Source: an uncultured Bacteroidales bacterium (lineage in GTDB: Bacteria > Bacteroidota > Bacteroidia > Bacteroidales > UBA932). From it: a stretch of 64,000 nt of DNA. Every line of letters begins with the position of its first letter. Position 1 is the first letter of the stretch. Location: positions 1 to 64,000 of the forward strand of contig CALVDR010000002.1 in assembly GCA_944326365.1 (NCBI GenBank), read 5' to 3'. Of this stretch, positions 18,662-27,986 are shown one piece after another. A program made the translations under genes and the position numbers. The notes beneath the pieces were generated by a model. That model worked only from the letters and a program-made list of their open reading frames with translations. It was not told the origin of the DNA and did no database searches.

Positions 18662-21100
18662 CTATCTGATATTGGCTATGCTGATGATGTCGGCGAATAC
18701 TCCTGCGGCAGTCACGCTTGCGCCTGCTCCGTAGCCCTTGATCTGCATAGGGTATTCCCTGTACCGTTCGGTGGTGATGAGGATGACATTGTTGCTACCG
18801 GCCAGATGGTAGAACGGGCTTTCCCTGTCCACTTCCTTCAGTCCCACTTCCGTCTTTCCGTTTTCCATCGTGGCGATGAATCTCCAGCATTTGCCTTCCG
18901 CGGCCAGTTTCTTCCGTTTCTTTTCGAATTCTTCGTCCATTTCCGGAATGGTGGCCCAGAATTCGTCCAGCGTGCCGTTGAAGTATTTTTCCGGAATGAA
19001 GAGGTGTTTCTCCACGTCTGACTGCTCGACCCTGTAGCCGGCTTCGCGTGACAGGATGACGAGCTTGCGTATCACGTCGGTGCCGCTGAGGTCGATGCGC
19101 GGGTCAGGCTCTGCGTATCCGGCATCCTTGGCCATCCTGATGGCCTGGCTGAAAGGTACATTCTCGTTCATCTCATTGAAGATGAAGTTCAATGTGCCGG
19201 ACACGACAGCTTCGATTTTCAGAATCTTGTCACCGCTGTTGATCAGGTCGCTGATGGTGTTTATGATAGGCAGTCCGGCTCCGACATTCGTCTCGAAGAG
19301 ATATTTTACACCTCTTTTGCGGGCCGTTTCCTTCAGCTGACGATATGTCTCGTATTCTGATGAAGCGGCTATCTTGTTCGCAGCCACTACCGAGACGTTG
19401 TGTTCGAGCAGGCTCTGATATATGCCTGCTACGTCAGCGCTGGCCGTGCAGTCCACGAATACGGAGTTGAACATGTTCATGCCGAGGATCTCGTCCCTGA
19501 ATATCTCCGGAGAGGTAGGCGTTTCGGAACTGTCCAGCCTTTCGTTGCATGTATCCAGGTCGATGCCGTTCCTGTCCATGATGTAGTGGCGTGAATTCGT
19601 GATGCCTATGACACGGATCTGCAGGGATTTCTCTTTCATGAGTTTTTCCTGTTGCATCCTGATCTGGCTGATGAGGTTGCTTCCGACAAGCCCGTTTCCT
19701 GCCAGAAATATGTTCAGCACCTGATAGTCTGACAGGAAGAACGAGTCGTGGATCACGTTCATCGCTTTTCTGAGGCTGTCTATGGAAATGACGAACGAGA
19801 TATTCGTCTCCGATGCACCTTGTGCGCAGGCTATCACGTTGATGCCGTTTCTTCCGAGGGTGCCGAAAAGCTTTCCGGCGATACCCGGCGTGTGTTTCAT
19901 GTTCTCACCGACGATGGCCACTGTCGCGAGGTTCCTCTCCTGTTTGATACGGTTTATTTCTCCCATCCTGATTTCCTGGGCGAATTCCTCTGAGAGGACC
20001 TGCACAGCGAGGTCTGCGTCCCCGTTCCTCACACCGATGGATGTGGTGTTCTCGGATGCAGCCTGCGATACCAGGAAGACACTGATACCGGATTTGGCCA
20101 GAGTCTTGAAGATCCGGTAGTTCACACCGATGACTCCTACCATTCCGAGTCCCTGTATTGTGATCAGGCAGGTGTCGTTGATGGAGGAGATTCCCTTGAT
20201 CGCCCTCTTGTGGTCGCTTACCTCCGGATTCCTCGTGATGAATGTTCCCGGAGAGGCAGGATTGAACGTATTCTTGATCTTGATAGGAATATTCTTATGA
20301 TAAGCCGGGAATATGGTCGGCGGATAGATGACCTTGGCTCCGAAGTTGCACAGCTCCATGGCTTCCACGAAAGTCAGATGTTCTATCGTGTAGGCGTTGC
20401 TGATAATTTTCGGGTCGGCTGTCATGAATCCGTCCACGTCTGTCCATATTTCCAGCGTGTCGGCGTTCAGTACGGATGCCAGTACGGATGCCGTATAGTC
20501 CGATCCTCCCCGGCCGAGATTAGTCACATCGCCGTTGGCCGTGTCCGAACTTATGAATCCGGGCACGATGGCTATGTGCGGCAGTTCAGCGAATTTCTGG
20601 AGCACGAGCTTCTCCGTCTCTGCGAAATCCACTATATGCTTGTTGAAATATGGCTTGGTCTTGATGAACTCGCGGGAATCGTACAGGACCGAACTGCGTA
20701 TGGTCCCGTTCACGATGACGGAAGACAGCCTTTCCCCGTAGCTGACTATGGCATCGGAAGTCTTGGCCGACAGGTCTTTGATCAGGAAAACGCCTTTGAA
20801 GATGTTCGACAGTTCGCCGAGCATGGTTGCCAGCCTGGCTTTTACTTCCGGAAGCATTTCCGGGATGACTGTGTCTTCAGCCTGTCTGAAATGGCGTTCC
20901 GTGATGGCTGCCAGCTGTTCTTCGTACGCAGGGTCGCCTTCCGCAGCTGTCCTGGATGTCTTTATAAGCTGGTCTGTGATGCCCCCGAGGGCGGAGACTA
21001 CCACGATGATGTCATCATTGCATGATTCGATGACGCTTTTCGCCTGGAGAAGGCCTGTGGCAGAGCCTACAGAAGTGCCTCCGAATTTCAAAACTCTCAT
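18662..21100 (-). CDS. thrA: Bifunctional aspartokinase / homoserine dehydrogenase
   Basis: 812 residues, the length of fused ThrA. The aspartokinase half begins MRVLKFGGTSVG and has SYGERLS. Two ACT domains follow (about 320-460) with ISVFLVSQAASE and INVIACAQGASETNISF. The homoserine dehydrogenase half has a Rossmann start IFLAGNGLVGSNL and the catalytic region EAVVSGTLNFIFNEM. It gives aspartyl phosphate and homoserine for threonine and methionine. First gene of the thr-pro run; ACT domains imply feedback by threonine. Confidence 0.95.
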   Translation of the reverse strand: MRVLKFGGTSVGSATGLLQAKSVIESCNDDIIVVVSALGGITDQLIKTSRTAAEGDPAYEEQLAAITERHFRQAEDTVIPEMLPEVKARLATMLGELSNIFKGVFLIKDLSAKTSDAIVSYGERLSSVIVNGTIRSSVLYDSREFIKTKPYFNKHIVDFAETEKLVLQKFAELPHIAIVPGFISSDTANGDVTNLGRGGSDYTASVLASVLNADTLEIWTDVDGFMTADPKIISNAYTIEHLTFVEAMELCNFGAKVIYPPTIFPAYHKNIPIKIKNTFNPASPGTFITRNPEVSDHKRAIKGISSINDTCLITIQGLGMVGVIGVNYRIFKTLAKSGISVFLVSQAASENTTSIGVRNGDADLAVQVLSEEFAQEIRMGEINRIKQERNLATVAIVGENMKHTPGIAGKLFGTLGRNGINVIACAQGASETNISFVISIDSLRKAMNVIHDSFFLSDYQVLNIFLAGNGLVGSNLISQIRMQQEKLMKEKSLQIRVIGITNSRHYIMDRNGIDLDTCNERLDSSETPTSPEIFRDEILGMNMFNSVFVDCTASADVAGIYQSLLEHNVSVVAANKIAASSEYETYRQLKETARKRGVKYLFETNVGAGLPIINTISDLINSGDKILKIEAVVSGTLNFIFNEMNENVPFSQAIRMAKDAGYAEPDPRIDLSGTDVIRKLVILSREAGYRVEQSDVEKHLFIPEKYFNGTLDEFWATIPEMDEEFEKKRKKLAAEGKCWRFIATMENGKTEVGLKEVDRESPFYHLAGSNNVILITTERYREYPMQIKGYGAGASVTAAGVFADIISIANIR

Positions 21101-21388
21101 AAGTCCGGTCTTGTATAGTTCGTTTTATTGTCCAAAATCCTGCGGCTGTCCACCGGGTCGCTTGCGCTCCAATGCCTCCGGCCGTCCGCAAAGACTACAA
21201 TTTTAATAAAAATTTTCCGGATTCTGAAATTTTAAACGTCCGGACGGCTAAAAATAGGGTGCTTTGATTCCAGAGGATATTTCGTCCTGTAATCGGGAAG
21301 GTTGCCCGGGATGAGATTTCACAATCCGGAAGATACTTTCACGGCTCCGGCAATGGCTTATGCCGAAACGGAGAAATCATTGAATCCA
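21101..21388. other. Intergenic region upstream of thrA
   Basis: 288 bp between the thrA start and the end of the ATPase gene. On the minus strand TAGTCTTTG resembles a -7 element but has three rather than two bases between TA and TTTG. A GCGG...CCGC pairing is possible in the leader. I see no convincing attenuator, leader peptide rich in Thr codons, or terminator. Confidence 0.4.
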
Positions 21389-22672
21389 TCAGTCTTTAAG
21401 GCATCCGATCGGGACTATGCAGATTCCGTCCGGGCGGCGGAAAGCATAGTCTCCTGTAGCTGTGATGACCATAAGAAATGACGGCTCTTTCATTTTGCCG
21501 GTATCTATTTTTGATGCCAGTGTCTTCAATGTTTTTGCTCCTTCTTCTATGAGAAGACTGCCTCCCAGCTTTATTTCTGCCAGACCGTATTTGCCGTTGC
21601 GCAGATGGATGACTGCATCGCATTCAAGTCCTTCCTTGTCCCGATAATGGTAAACGGCTCCGGCAATGGAATCGGCATATATCCGCAGATCACGTATGCA
21701 CAGACACTCGAACAACAGACCGAAAGTATTCAGATCGTTTATCAGATCTTCCGGGCCTATGCCAAGTGCCGCGACAGCTATCGACGGGTCTGTAAAATAT
21801 CTTGTATCACTGGTCCTTATAGCTGTTTTTGATCGCAGGTTAGGATTCCATGCTGGCATATCTTCTACAACGAAGATTTTCTTTAACGCCACGAGATAGG
21901 AATAGACAGTACGGTCATCCAGTGAAGAATGGTCATTGTTTTTCATATCCGCACATATCTGGTTCAATGATACTTGGGCCCCCTGGTGCCTTGCATACGA
22001 GCGCATGAGCAACTTCACTCTCTCTGCATTCCTCCCGACATCATCAACTTTCTGGATATCAGTGTTCACGACTGCATCATAATAGTCATATGCTCTTCCG
22101 AGTGATACTCTTTTGCTTTGCGAGACGGCTCTGGGCCAGCCTCCACGGCAGGTCAGGTATGCGATGTCATTCAAGTCAAGTGCATTCGCCGCCGTTATCT
22201 GTTCCGGCTGGCTGAATAGTTGTTTCAGACTTACAGTCCCGTTTGAATCGCCCGATTCCCAAAGGCTCATCGGTCTCATTTTAAGGCGGGCTATACGGCC
22301 TGTCCCTGTGTGATGTATCTTTTTCTGTTCTTTATTATCAAGAGGTACGGCGGAACCGGTCAATATGAATTGTCCGTCTTCATTTCTGTGATCGACTGTG
22401 AACCTGATGGCATCCCATAACTGTGGTGCAAGCTGCCATTCATCAATAAGACGAGGTGCGGGACCTTCCAGAAGGATTCCGGGATTGACACTTGCCATTT
22501 GTATGTTCAGATCCTTTTTTGACGGATCATCCATATAGAGGATGCTTTTTGCCTGCTGCTCGGCGGTAGTGGTTTTCCCGCACCATTTAGGTCCTTCTAT
22601 CAGTACTGCACCCATTCCTTCGAGTTTTTCCCGAAGCAAATTGTCCGCGATTCTTGGCCGATAGTCTTTCAT
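21389..22672 (-). CDS. AAA ATPase with DUF4143 nuclease-like C-terminus
   Basis: About 427 residues from ATG 22672 (MKDYRPRIADNLLREKL). An N-terminal P-loop (EGPKWCGKTTTAEQQ), Walker B-like LIDEWQ and sensor FILTGSA define the AAA_14 ATPase. The C-terminal DUF4143 part carries ECDAVIHLRNGKYGLAEIKLGG, a PD-(D/E)xK-like pattern (E-x-D ... E-x-K). Many paralogs occur in gut Bacteroidota and their role is unknown. It lies downstream of ksgA on the same strand, behind three 23 bp direct repeats that begin in the ksgA 3' end. Confidence 0.85.
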   Translation of the reverse strand: MKDYRPRIADNLLREKLEGMGAVLIEGPKWCGKTTTAEQQAKSILYMDDPSKKDLNIQMASVNPGILLEGPAPRLIDEWQLAPQLWDAIRFTVDHRNEDGQFILTGSAVPLDNKEQKKIHHTGTGRIARLKMRPMSLWESGDSNGTVSLKQLFSQPEQITAANALDLNDIAYLTCRGGWPRAVSQSKRVSLGRAYDYYDAVVNTDIQKVDDVGRNAERVKLLMRSYARHQGAQVSLNQICADMKNNDHSSLDDRTVYSYLVALKKIFVVEDMPAWNPNLRSKTAIRTSDTRYFTDPSIAVAALGIGPEDLINDLNTFGLLFECLCIRDLRIYADSIAGAVYHYRDKEGLECDAVIHLRNGKYGLAEIKLGGSLLIEEGAKTLKTLASKIDTGKMKEPSFLMVITATGDYAFRRPDGICIVPIGCLKD

Positions 22673-22733
22673 AAAATGTTCGTATCTGAAATGATTGATT
22701 ATCAGATGCAAATATAAAGATTATTTTGGGTTT

Positions 22734-22799
22734 TAGTCAATTTGGCGGAAAATTTTTAGTCAATTTGGCGGAAAATTTTTAGTCAATTTGGCGGAATTT
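22734..22799. repeat. Three tandem 23 bp direct repeats covering the ksgA 3' end
   Basis: The unit TAGTCAATTTGGCGGAAAAT plus TTT starts at 22734, 22757 and 22780. The third copy is the last codons of ksgA (FRQID and stop) read on the minus strand. So the end of ksgA appears to have been copied twice into the spacer before the ATPase gene. Confidence 0.9.
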
Positions 22800-23603
22800 C
22801 AAAGTGAGGGCGATGAAGTCCTCGACGCCGAGCCTTTCGGGACGGAGGTCGAAGACGGGGTCGGATACGAACATGGCCGTCTGTTCAGGAGACAGTCCGT
22901 TCTGTTCCGCCATTGCCGCGACGAGCGGCTTTAGGGAATTTCTCAGAGTCTTGCGGCGCTGGTTGAAAGAAGTCTTCACTATGGTTTTGAAAAGGGTTTC
23001 GTCGCAGCCGAGATCTTTTCTGGCATTGCGCCGCAGGCGGATGACTGCCGATTTGACTTTGGGAGGAGGGTTGAACGCGCCCTCGCCGACCGTGAACAGA
23101 TATTCTATGTCGTACCATGCCTGCAGCAGGACAGACAGTATGCCGTACACTTTGGTCCCGGGCTTCTCGGCTATCCTCTCAGCCACCTCTTTCTGTATCA
23201 TGCACACTACCTGCGGGACATTTTCCCTGTGGTCGAGGATTTTGAAGAAAATCTGCGAGGAAATATTATATGGGAAATTCCCGATGACGCAGAAGTCTCC
23301 CTTGAAGAAATTCCGCAGGTCCAGTTTCAGGAAATCCGCCTCTATCAGAGAGCCGTTCGCCTTCGGGAAATTCACCAGAAGATAGTCTACGGATTCTCTG
23401 TCGATTTCTACCATTTTCAGCGATATGTCATCGCGCTCCATCAGATATTGCGACAGCACCCCCATTCCAGGGCCTATTTCGAGGACGTCCGCCGGATGTT
23501 CTGATGATGCGCCGTCAGGCTGAAGACTGTCGGCAATTTTTCGGGCCACTGACAGATCTGTCAGGAAGTGCTGGCCCAGAGATTTTTTCGCTCTTACCTG
23601 CAT
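22779..23603 (-). CDS. ksgA: 16S rRNA (adenine1518/1519-N6) dimethyltransferase
   Basis: About 274 residues from ATG 23603 (MQVRAKKSLGQHFL), which is the conserved opening of KsgA. The open frame runs upstream, but the promoter at 23631-23662 excludes it. SAM motif I is VLEIGPGMGVLSQYL, and the catalytic motif is NFPYNIS. It methylates two adenines near the 3' end of 16S rRNA late in 30S assembly. The last codons lie in the tandem repeat at 22734-22799. Confidence 0.95.
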   Translation of the reverse strand: MQVRAKKSLGQHFLTDLSVARKIADSLQPDGASSEHPADVLEIGPGMGVLSQYLMERDDISLKMVEIDRESVDYLLVNFPKANGSLIEADFLKLDLRNFFKGDFCVIGNFPYNISSQIFFKILDHRENVPQVVCMIQKEVAERIAEKPGTKVYGILSVLLQAWYDIEYLFTVGEGAFNPPPKVKSAVIRLRRNARKDLGCDETLFKTIVKTSFNQRRKTLRNSLKPLVAAMAEQNGLSPEQTAMFVSDPVFDLRPERLGVEDFIALTLKFRQID

Positions 23604-23630
23604 ATCGGGGTTGATTGGAATTTCTTGACG

Positions 23631-23662
23631 CAAAAATATGCAAAATTGTAAAATCCCCAAAA
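23631..23662 (-). promoter_or_regulatory. ksgA promoter
   Basis: On the minus strand TATTTTTG (23631-23638) is preceded at 19 bp by TTTTG (23658-23662), a full -33/-7 pair. It is back-to-back with the aspS promoter and puts the transcript start near 23626, which supports translation from 23603. Confidence 0.7.
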
Positions 23663-23692
23663 TTCAGGGATTTTTCGCAGGATGCTTCTGAA

Positions 23693-23708
23693 TATTTTTG
23701 TATTTTTG
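23693..23708 (+). promoter_or_regulatory. aspS promoter, doubled -7 element
   Basis: Two consecutive TATTTTTG octamers (23693-23700 and 23701-23708) each fit TAnnTTTG. The downstream one would give a leader of about 65 nt before the aspS ATG. Confidence 0.55.
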
Positions 23709-23777
23709 CAGGTTATATGGCATTGGCCGGCAAGCTGTCCGGTATTTTGTCATGTTTAAAGTGAAACAGTTAACGAT

Positions 23778-25547
23778 ATGTACAGAACTCATACTTGCGG
23801 CGAACTTCGGATCGCCGACGTCGGAAAGACAGTGACATTGGCAGGCTGGGTGCAGAAATCCAGAAAACTCGGAGGAATGACTTTCATCGACCTGAGGGAC
23901 AGGTACGGGATTACCCAGTTGACAGTGGATGCCACTGCTGATGCTGCCTTGGTGGAGACTGCTTCTTCGCTGGGTCGCGAATATGTCATCCAGGTGACGG
24001 GAACAGTAGTAGAAAGGCAGAGCAAGAATCCCAAGATGCCCACTGGCGACATCGAAATCAGTCTCAGCTGTATAAACATATTGAACAAGGCGCAGACCCC
24101 TCCGTTCACTATCGAAGACGAAAGCGACGGCGGCGAGGAACTGCGTGCGAAATACAGGTATCTCGACCTGCGCAGGAATCCTCTGAAAAAAGCCCTTGAA
24201 CTCAGACACAGGATAGCGCATGAGGTCAGGAACTACCTTGACGGACAGGGATTTCTGGAGATAGAGACACCGTATCTGATCAAGTCCACTCCTGAAGGTG
24301 CCAGGGACTTCGTGGTGCCGTCCAGGATGAATCCGGGCCAGTTCTATGCACTGCCGCAGTCTCCGCAGACTTTCAAACAACTGCTCATGGTAGCCGGGTA
24401 TGACCGTTACTTCCAGATAGTCCGCTGTTTCAGGGACGAGGATCTGAGGGCTGACCGCCAGCCTGAGTTCACCCAGATAGACTGCGAGATGTCTTTCGTG
24501 GAAAGGGATGACGTACTGGACACTTTCGAAGGGATGATGAGGACGCTGTTCAAGAACGTACTGAACATCGACATCCCGAATCCTATTCCGCGCATGAGCT
24601 GGTTCGATGCCATGGACTATTACGGGTCTGACAAGCCGGATATCCGTTTCGGCATGAAAATCCACGATATCACGGCACTGGTGAAAGGTCACGGTTTCTC
24701 CGTGTTCGATTCCTCCGAATACATAGGAGCGATATGCGTGGACGGACTCGCCTCATATACGCGCAAGCAGCTCGACGAGCTTACTGAATGGGTGAAGAGA
24801 CCTCAGGTCGGAGCCAAGGGCCTGGTTTACATAAAGATGAACGAAGACGGAAGCGTCAAGTCTTCAGTGGACAAGTTCTATTCACAGGACGACCTTCAGG
24901 GCATCGCATCGGAGATGCAGGCGAAGAAAGGAGATCTGATTCTCGTGCTCTGCGGTCCTAAGAGGAAGACTCAGACCATGCTTGGCGTCCTCCGTATCGA
25001 GATGGGGAACAGGCTCGGTCTCAGGGATCCTTTCAATTTCGCTCCGCTGTGGGTGGTGGATTTCCCTCTGCTCGAATGGGATGACGAGACTTCCCGCTTC
25101 TATGCCATGCACCATCCGTTTACCGCGCCGAAGCCGGAGCATCTGGACCTGTTCTACAGCGACAGGAAGGAAGATCTGGAGAAAGTATGTGCGAACGCCT
25201 ACGATTTCGTGTTGAACGGCACTGAACTCGGAGGCGGCTCCATCAGGATACATGATGCCAAGGTGCAGCAGAGAATGTTCGAGGTGCTCGGATTCACTGA
25301 CGAAGACGCCCAGTACAAGTTCGGCTTCATCATAAACGCCTTCAAGTTCGGAGCTCCGCCTCATGGCGGCCTTGCTTTCGGGTTCGACAGGGTATGCGCA
25401 CTTTTCGGCGGTCAGGAGACCATCAGGGACTTCATCGCCTTCCCGAAGAACAACCAGGGCAGGGACGTGATGATCGATTCTCCGTCATACATCGACCAGT
25501 CTCAGATGGACGAGCTCTTCCTCACGTCTACGGCCAAGAAAAATTAA
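23778..25547 (+). CDS. aspS: Aspartyl-tRNA synthetase
   Basis: 589 residues, bacterial AspRS length. An N-terminal OB fold binds the anticodon ([24 protein letters not shown]). Class II motif 2 is [18 protein letters not shown], the bacterial GAD insertion follows, and motif 3 is [16 protein letters not shown]. It charges tRNA-Asp. Single gene driven by its own promoter; a small secreted-protein gene follows 10 bp later and may be read from the same transcript. Confidence 0.96.
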   Translation: MYRTHTCGELRIADVGKTVTLAGWVQKSRKLGGMTFIDLRDRYGITQLTVDATADAALVETASSLGREYVIQVTGTVVERQSKNPKMPTGDIEISLSCINILNKAQTPPFTIEDESDGGEELRAKYRYLDLRRNPLKKALELRHRIAHEVRNYLDGQGFLEIETPYLIKSTPEGARDFVVPSRMNPGQFYALPQSPQTFKQLLMVAGYDRYFQIVRCFRDEDLRADRQPEFTQIDCEMSFVERDDVLDTFEGMMRTLFKNVLNIDIPNPIPRMSWFDAMDYYGSDKPDIRFGMKIHDITALVKGHGFSVFDSSEYIGAICVDGLASYTRKQLDELTEWVKRPQVGAKGLVYIKMNEDGSVKSSVDKFYSQDDLQGIASEMQAKKGDLILVLCGPKRKTQTMLGVLRIEMGNRLGLRDPFNFAPLWVVDFPLLEWDDETSRFYAMHHPFTAPKPEHLDLFYSDRKEDLEKVCANAYDFVLNGTELGGGSIRIHDAKVQQRMFEVLGFTDEDAQYKFGFIINAFKFGAPPHGGLAFGFDRVCALFGGQETIRDFIAFPKNNQGRDVMIDSPSYIDQSQMDELFLTSTAKKN

Positions 25548-25557
25548 AAGCCCTGCT

Positions 25558-25968
25558 ATGAAAAAATCACTGATTCTGATATTTTTTCTTGTGACCTTAC
25601 GGTCAATTTTTCCGGCTGCCGCCAATGCGCAGGAGCCGCAGGAACCGCCGACGGTTACCGAGATGGCGGCCAATGAGGCCGAGAGACTTGAACGTCTTCT
25701 GGGTCTGGAGTATTGGCAGGTCTTTTATGTGGACTCTACCCTCCAGCACGACTATCAGGCCATGACTGACGAGTTCAATGCGCTGAGGGAGGCCAAGGTG
25801 TCCAATTCTTCTTTGTATATAGCCATTCAGGACAAATGGATGGAAAAAATAGACAGCACGTACAGGAAGTATTTCACCGATGCGCAGTGGAAGGCTTACC
25901 TGAAGAGCGGTGCCGCCAAGCAGCAGAAGGCGCGCGAAAAAAGAAAGGCCAAGTCGGAAGGAAAGTGA
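25558..25968 (+). CDS. Small secreted protein of unknown function
   Basis: 136 residues with a signal peptide (MKKSLILIFFLVTLRSIFPAAANA) and a helical mature part ending in a Lys/Arg-rich tail (KQQKAREKRKAKSEGK). The segment YRKYFTDAQWKAYLKSG resembles short Bacteroidales periplasmic proteins of the Spy-like kind, but I would not assign a function. It follows aspS closely. Confidence 0.7.
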   Translation: MKKSLILIFFLVTLRSIFPAAANAQEPQEPPTVTEMAANEAERLERLLGLEYWQVFYVDSTLQHDYQAMTDEFNALREAKVSNSSLYIAIQDKWMEKIDSTYRKYFTDAQWKAYLKSGAAKQQKAREKRKAKSEGK

Positions 25969-26027
25969 TTTCCTGCGGTCCGGTTTCTGCCCGGAGAAGA
26001 AAGATGTTGAAACAAAGGACGATAGTT

Positions 26028-26507
26028 ATGGAATTTTTTGAAGTCGTAGCGAAAAGACACAGCGTCAGGAAATATGAAGACAGACCTGTGGAAAAAGAAC
26101 TGATAGACAGGATCATATCGGCAGCCGGTACTGCACCGTCTTCGAAGAATACCAAGAGTACCGCTTTCATGGTCATCGAAGACCGGGATACGATAGCCGC
26201 CATATCCGAAATGCGTGACAGAGGTTCCGCTTTCGTGAAGGATGCTCCGGCAGTGATTGTTGTGCTTGGTGATGAGACGAAGACTGACCTGTGGGTGGAC
26301 AATTGTTCCATTTCCGCTACGTTCATCCAGCTGGCCGCCGTTGCGTTGGATCTTGGAAGCTGCTGGGTTCACGTGAACGGCAGGCCGCGGATCAGTACGG
26401 ATCCGGCAGCCGGAACCGCAGAGGACTATCTCAGGAACCTGCTCGGCGTGAAGGACGGACTGCGCATACATTGTGTCATCGCTCTCGGGTATCCGGCAGA
26501 GGTTTGA
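26028..26507 (+). CDS. Nitroreductase family protein
   Basis: 159 residues from ATG 26028 (MEFFEVVAKRHSVRKY); a Met eight codons upstream (26004) is an alternative. RHSVRKYEDRPVEKELIDRIISAAGTAPSSKN is the FMN-binding start of the nitroreductase fold, and LGSCWVHVNG with VIALGYPAE is its usual end. Members are FMN-dependent NAD(P)H oxidoreductases acting on varied substrates. The real substrate cannot be inferred. Located between a secreted-protein gene and pheS. Confidence 0.88.
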   Translation: MEFFEVVAKRHSVRKYEDRPVEKELIDRIISAAGTAPSSKNTKSTAFMVIEDRDTIAAISEMRDRGSAFVKDAPAVIVVLGDETKTDLWVDNCSISATFIQLAAVALDLGSCWVHVNGRPRISTDPAAGTAEDYLRNLLGVKDGLRIHCVIALGYPAEV

Positions 26508-26586
26508 TGCGTCTTATGACGGATGAGTTCCGGTGCTGGAGGGGAATGTCCGCAGGACTTTGGTCATTGATGTGGTATAGTAAATT

Positions 26587-26614
26587 ATTGCCGTACGGCG
26601 GTATTGCCGGAGGC
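26587..26614. repeat. Two short ATTG palindromes before pheS
   Basis: ATTGCCGTACGGC (26587-26599) and ATTGCCGGAGGC (26603-26614) are members of the same palindrome family as at 3697-3852, here in the leader of pheS, 17 bp before its ATG. Confidence 0.55.
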
Positions 26615-26630
26615 ACTGAATAACAATGAA

Positions 26631-27653
26631 ATGAAAGAAAAGATAGAAGCGATTCTGGCGGAGATAGAGTCTCTGGCATGCAAGACGGAAAACGAAATAG
26701 AGGAGGCGCGCGTCCGTCTGCTCGGGAAGAAAGGTAAGATTACCGGGCTGTTCGAAGAGTTCAGGACAGTGCCGGCGGAGCAGAAGAGAGAGTTCGGGCA
26801 GAAGCTGAACCAGCTGAAGAATGCGGCCGCGGCGAAGATCGAGTCTCTGAAAGACTCTCTTCAGGAGAGCGGGGCGTCGGCTGCATCTTTTGATGTGACC
26901 AAGCCGGGAGATCCTTTCAAACTCGGGTCAAGGCATCCGGTGTCTATCGTCAGGGAAGAGATTGTGGAAATATTCCGCAAGTTCGGCTATGATGTGGCTG
27001 AAGGTCCGGAAATCGAAGATGACTGGCATGTGTTCGAGGCATTGAATTTCCCTCCGGAGCATCCTGCCAGGGATATGCAGGATACGTTCTTCATATCTTC
27101 CAGCGCGAATTCCATCCTTTTGAGGACTCATACGTCTTCAGTACAGGTCCGTGCCATGGAGAAACTTCCGCTTCCTATCCGTATCGTCTGCCCTGGAAGG
27201 GTGTTCAGGAACGAGGCCATTTCAGCGCGGGCCCACTGTATCTTCCATCAGGTGGAGGGGCTGTATATCGATGAGAACGTGACGTTCGCAGATATGAAGC
27301 AGGCTATTCTTCTGTTTGCCCGCGAGATGTTCGGAGCGGAGAGCCAGATCAGGATGCGGCCTTCATATTTTCCTTTCACGGAGCCTTCTGCAGAAGTCGA
27401 TGTGAGCTGCAATATCTGTCACGGGAAGGGCTGCAACATATGCAAGGGCACAGGCTGGCTTGAGATCATGGGCTGCGGTATGGTGGATCCGAATGTCCTG
27501 GAGGCTTCCGGTATAGACAGCAAGAAGTACAGCGGATTCGCTTTCGGAATGGGTATAGAGCGTATCGCCATGCTCAAGTGGCAGGTCAAGGACCTGAGGA
27601 ATTATTTCGAGAACGACATGCGTTTCCTCCGCGAGTTCGAGACATTCATTTAA
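26631..27653 (+). CDS. pheS: Phenylalanyl-tRNA synthetase alpha subunit
   Basis: 340 residues from ATG 26631 (MKEKIEAILAEIESLA). N-terminal coiled coil binds tRNA-Phe; then LGSRHPVSIVREEIVEIF, the class II core FTEPSAEVDV and motif 3 GFAFGMGIERIAMLKW. Like PheS of many Gram-positives it has a Cys cluster CNICHGKGCNICKGTGW between the beta strands. The partner pheT is not in the window, so the subunits are unlinked here. Strong terminator follows. Confidence 0.96.
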   Translation: MKEKIEAILAEIESLACKTENEIEEARVRLLGKKGKITGLFEEFRTVPAEQKREFGQKLNQLKNAAAAKIESLKDSLQESGASAASFDVTKPGDPFKLGSRHPVSIVREEIVEIFRKFGYDVAEGPEIEDDWHVFEALNFPPEHPARDMQDTFFISSSANSILLRTHTSSVQVRAMEKLPLPIRIVCPGRVFRNEAISARAHCIFHQVEGLYIDENVTFADMKQAILLFAREMFGAESQIRMRPSYFPFTEPSAEVDVSCNICHGKGCNICKGTGWLEIMGCGMVDPNVLEASGIDSKKYSGFAFGMGIERIAMLKWQVKDLRNYFENDMRFLREFETFI

Positions 27654-27677
27654 TGCCTGTCAGGACAATGATTTTAA

Positions 27678-27719
27678 GAGAGAATTGCAGTTTTTTATGC
27701 GATTCTCTCATTTTTTTTT
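27678..27719 (+). terminator. pheS terminator
   Basis: Stem GAGAGAATTGC (27678-27688) with GCGATTCTCTC (27699-27709), followed by nine T. Confidence 0.9.
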
Positions 27720-27747
27720 GCAAGTAAAGAAAATATGCCTATCTTTG
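27717..27747 (+). promoter_or_regulatory. tRNA-Gly promoter
   Basis: TTTG (27717-27720), 19 bp, then TATCTTTG (27740-27747): a complete Bacteroidota promoter about 39 bp before the tRNA. Its -33 element uses the end of the pheS terminator T run. Confidence 0.75.
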
Positions 27748-27785
27748 CAATCCATTCTTGAGAATGACAGTTCTTAAAAGAAAAT

Positions 27786-27861
27786 GCGGAAATAGCTCAG
27801 TTGGTAGAGCACAACCTTGCCAAGGTTGGGGTCGCGAGTTCGAGTCTCGTTTTCCGCTCCA
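27786..27861 (+). tRNA. tRNA-Gly (anticodon GCC), CCA encoded
   Basis: 76 nt cloverleaf. Acceptor GCGGAAA pairs with TTTCCGC, the D arm is AGCTCAGTTGGTAGAGC, the anticodon stem CAACC/GGTTG encloses TTGCCAA (anticodon GCC), and the T arm is GCGAG/CTCGT with TTCGAGT loop. Discriminator T and CCA are encoded. The last 29 nt occur again at 27987-28015. Confidence 0.95.
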
Positions 27862-27862
27862 T

Positions 27863-27893
27863 GCAGGTCAGCATTAGCTGGCCTGCTTTTTTT
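27863..27893 (+). terminator. tRNA-Gly terminator
   Basis: GCAGGTCAGC (27863-27872), ATTA loop, GCTGGCCTGC (27877-27886), then seven T. Confidence 0.9.
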
Positions 27894-27986
27894 ACAGAGG
27901 ACTCGAACTCGTGACCTGCTCCCCGAGGGAGCTGCCGGCCGGGCCGGCTGAGGGGACTACGAAAGAAGTCGCGCCATGCCCGCGTA

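Noticed and set aside
21101..21388. A threonine attenuator before thrA
   Set aside because: No short open frame rich in Thr or Ile codons and no terminator/antiterminator pair could be found.
22734..22799. Three evenly spaced repeats as a CRISPR array
   Set aside because: The 23 bp units abut with no spacers, and one is part of ksgA. No cas genes nearby.
27894..27930. A minus-strand tRNA suggested by GTCACGAGTTCGAGTC
   Set aside because: The T stem does not pair properly and no acceptor, D or anticodon arm can be built; it is more likely a displaced T-arm piece.
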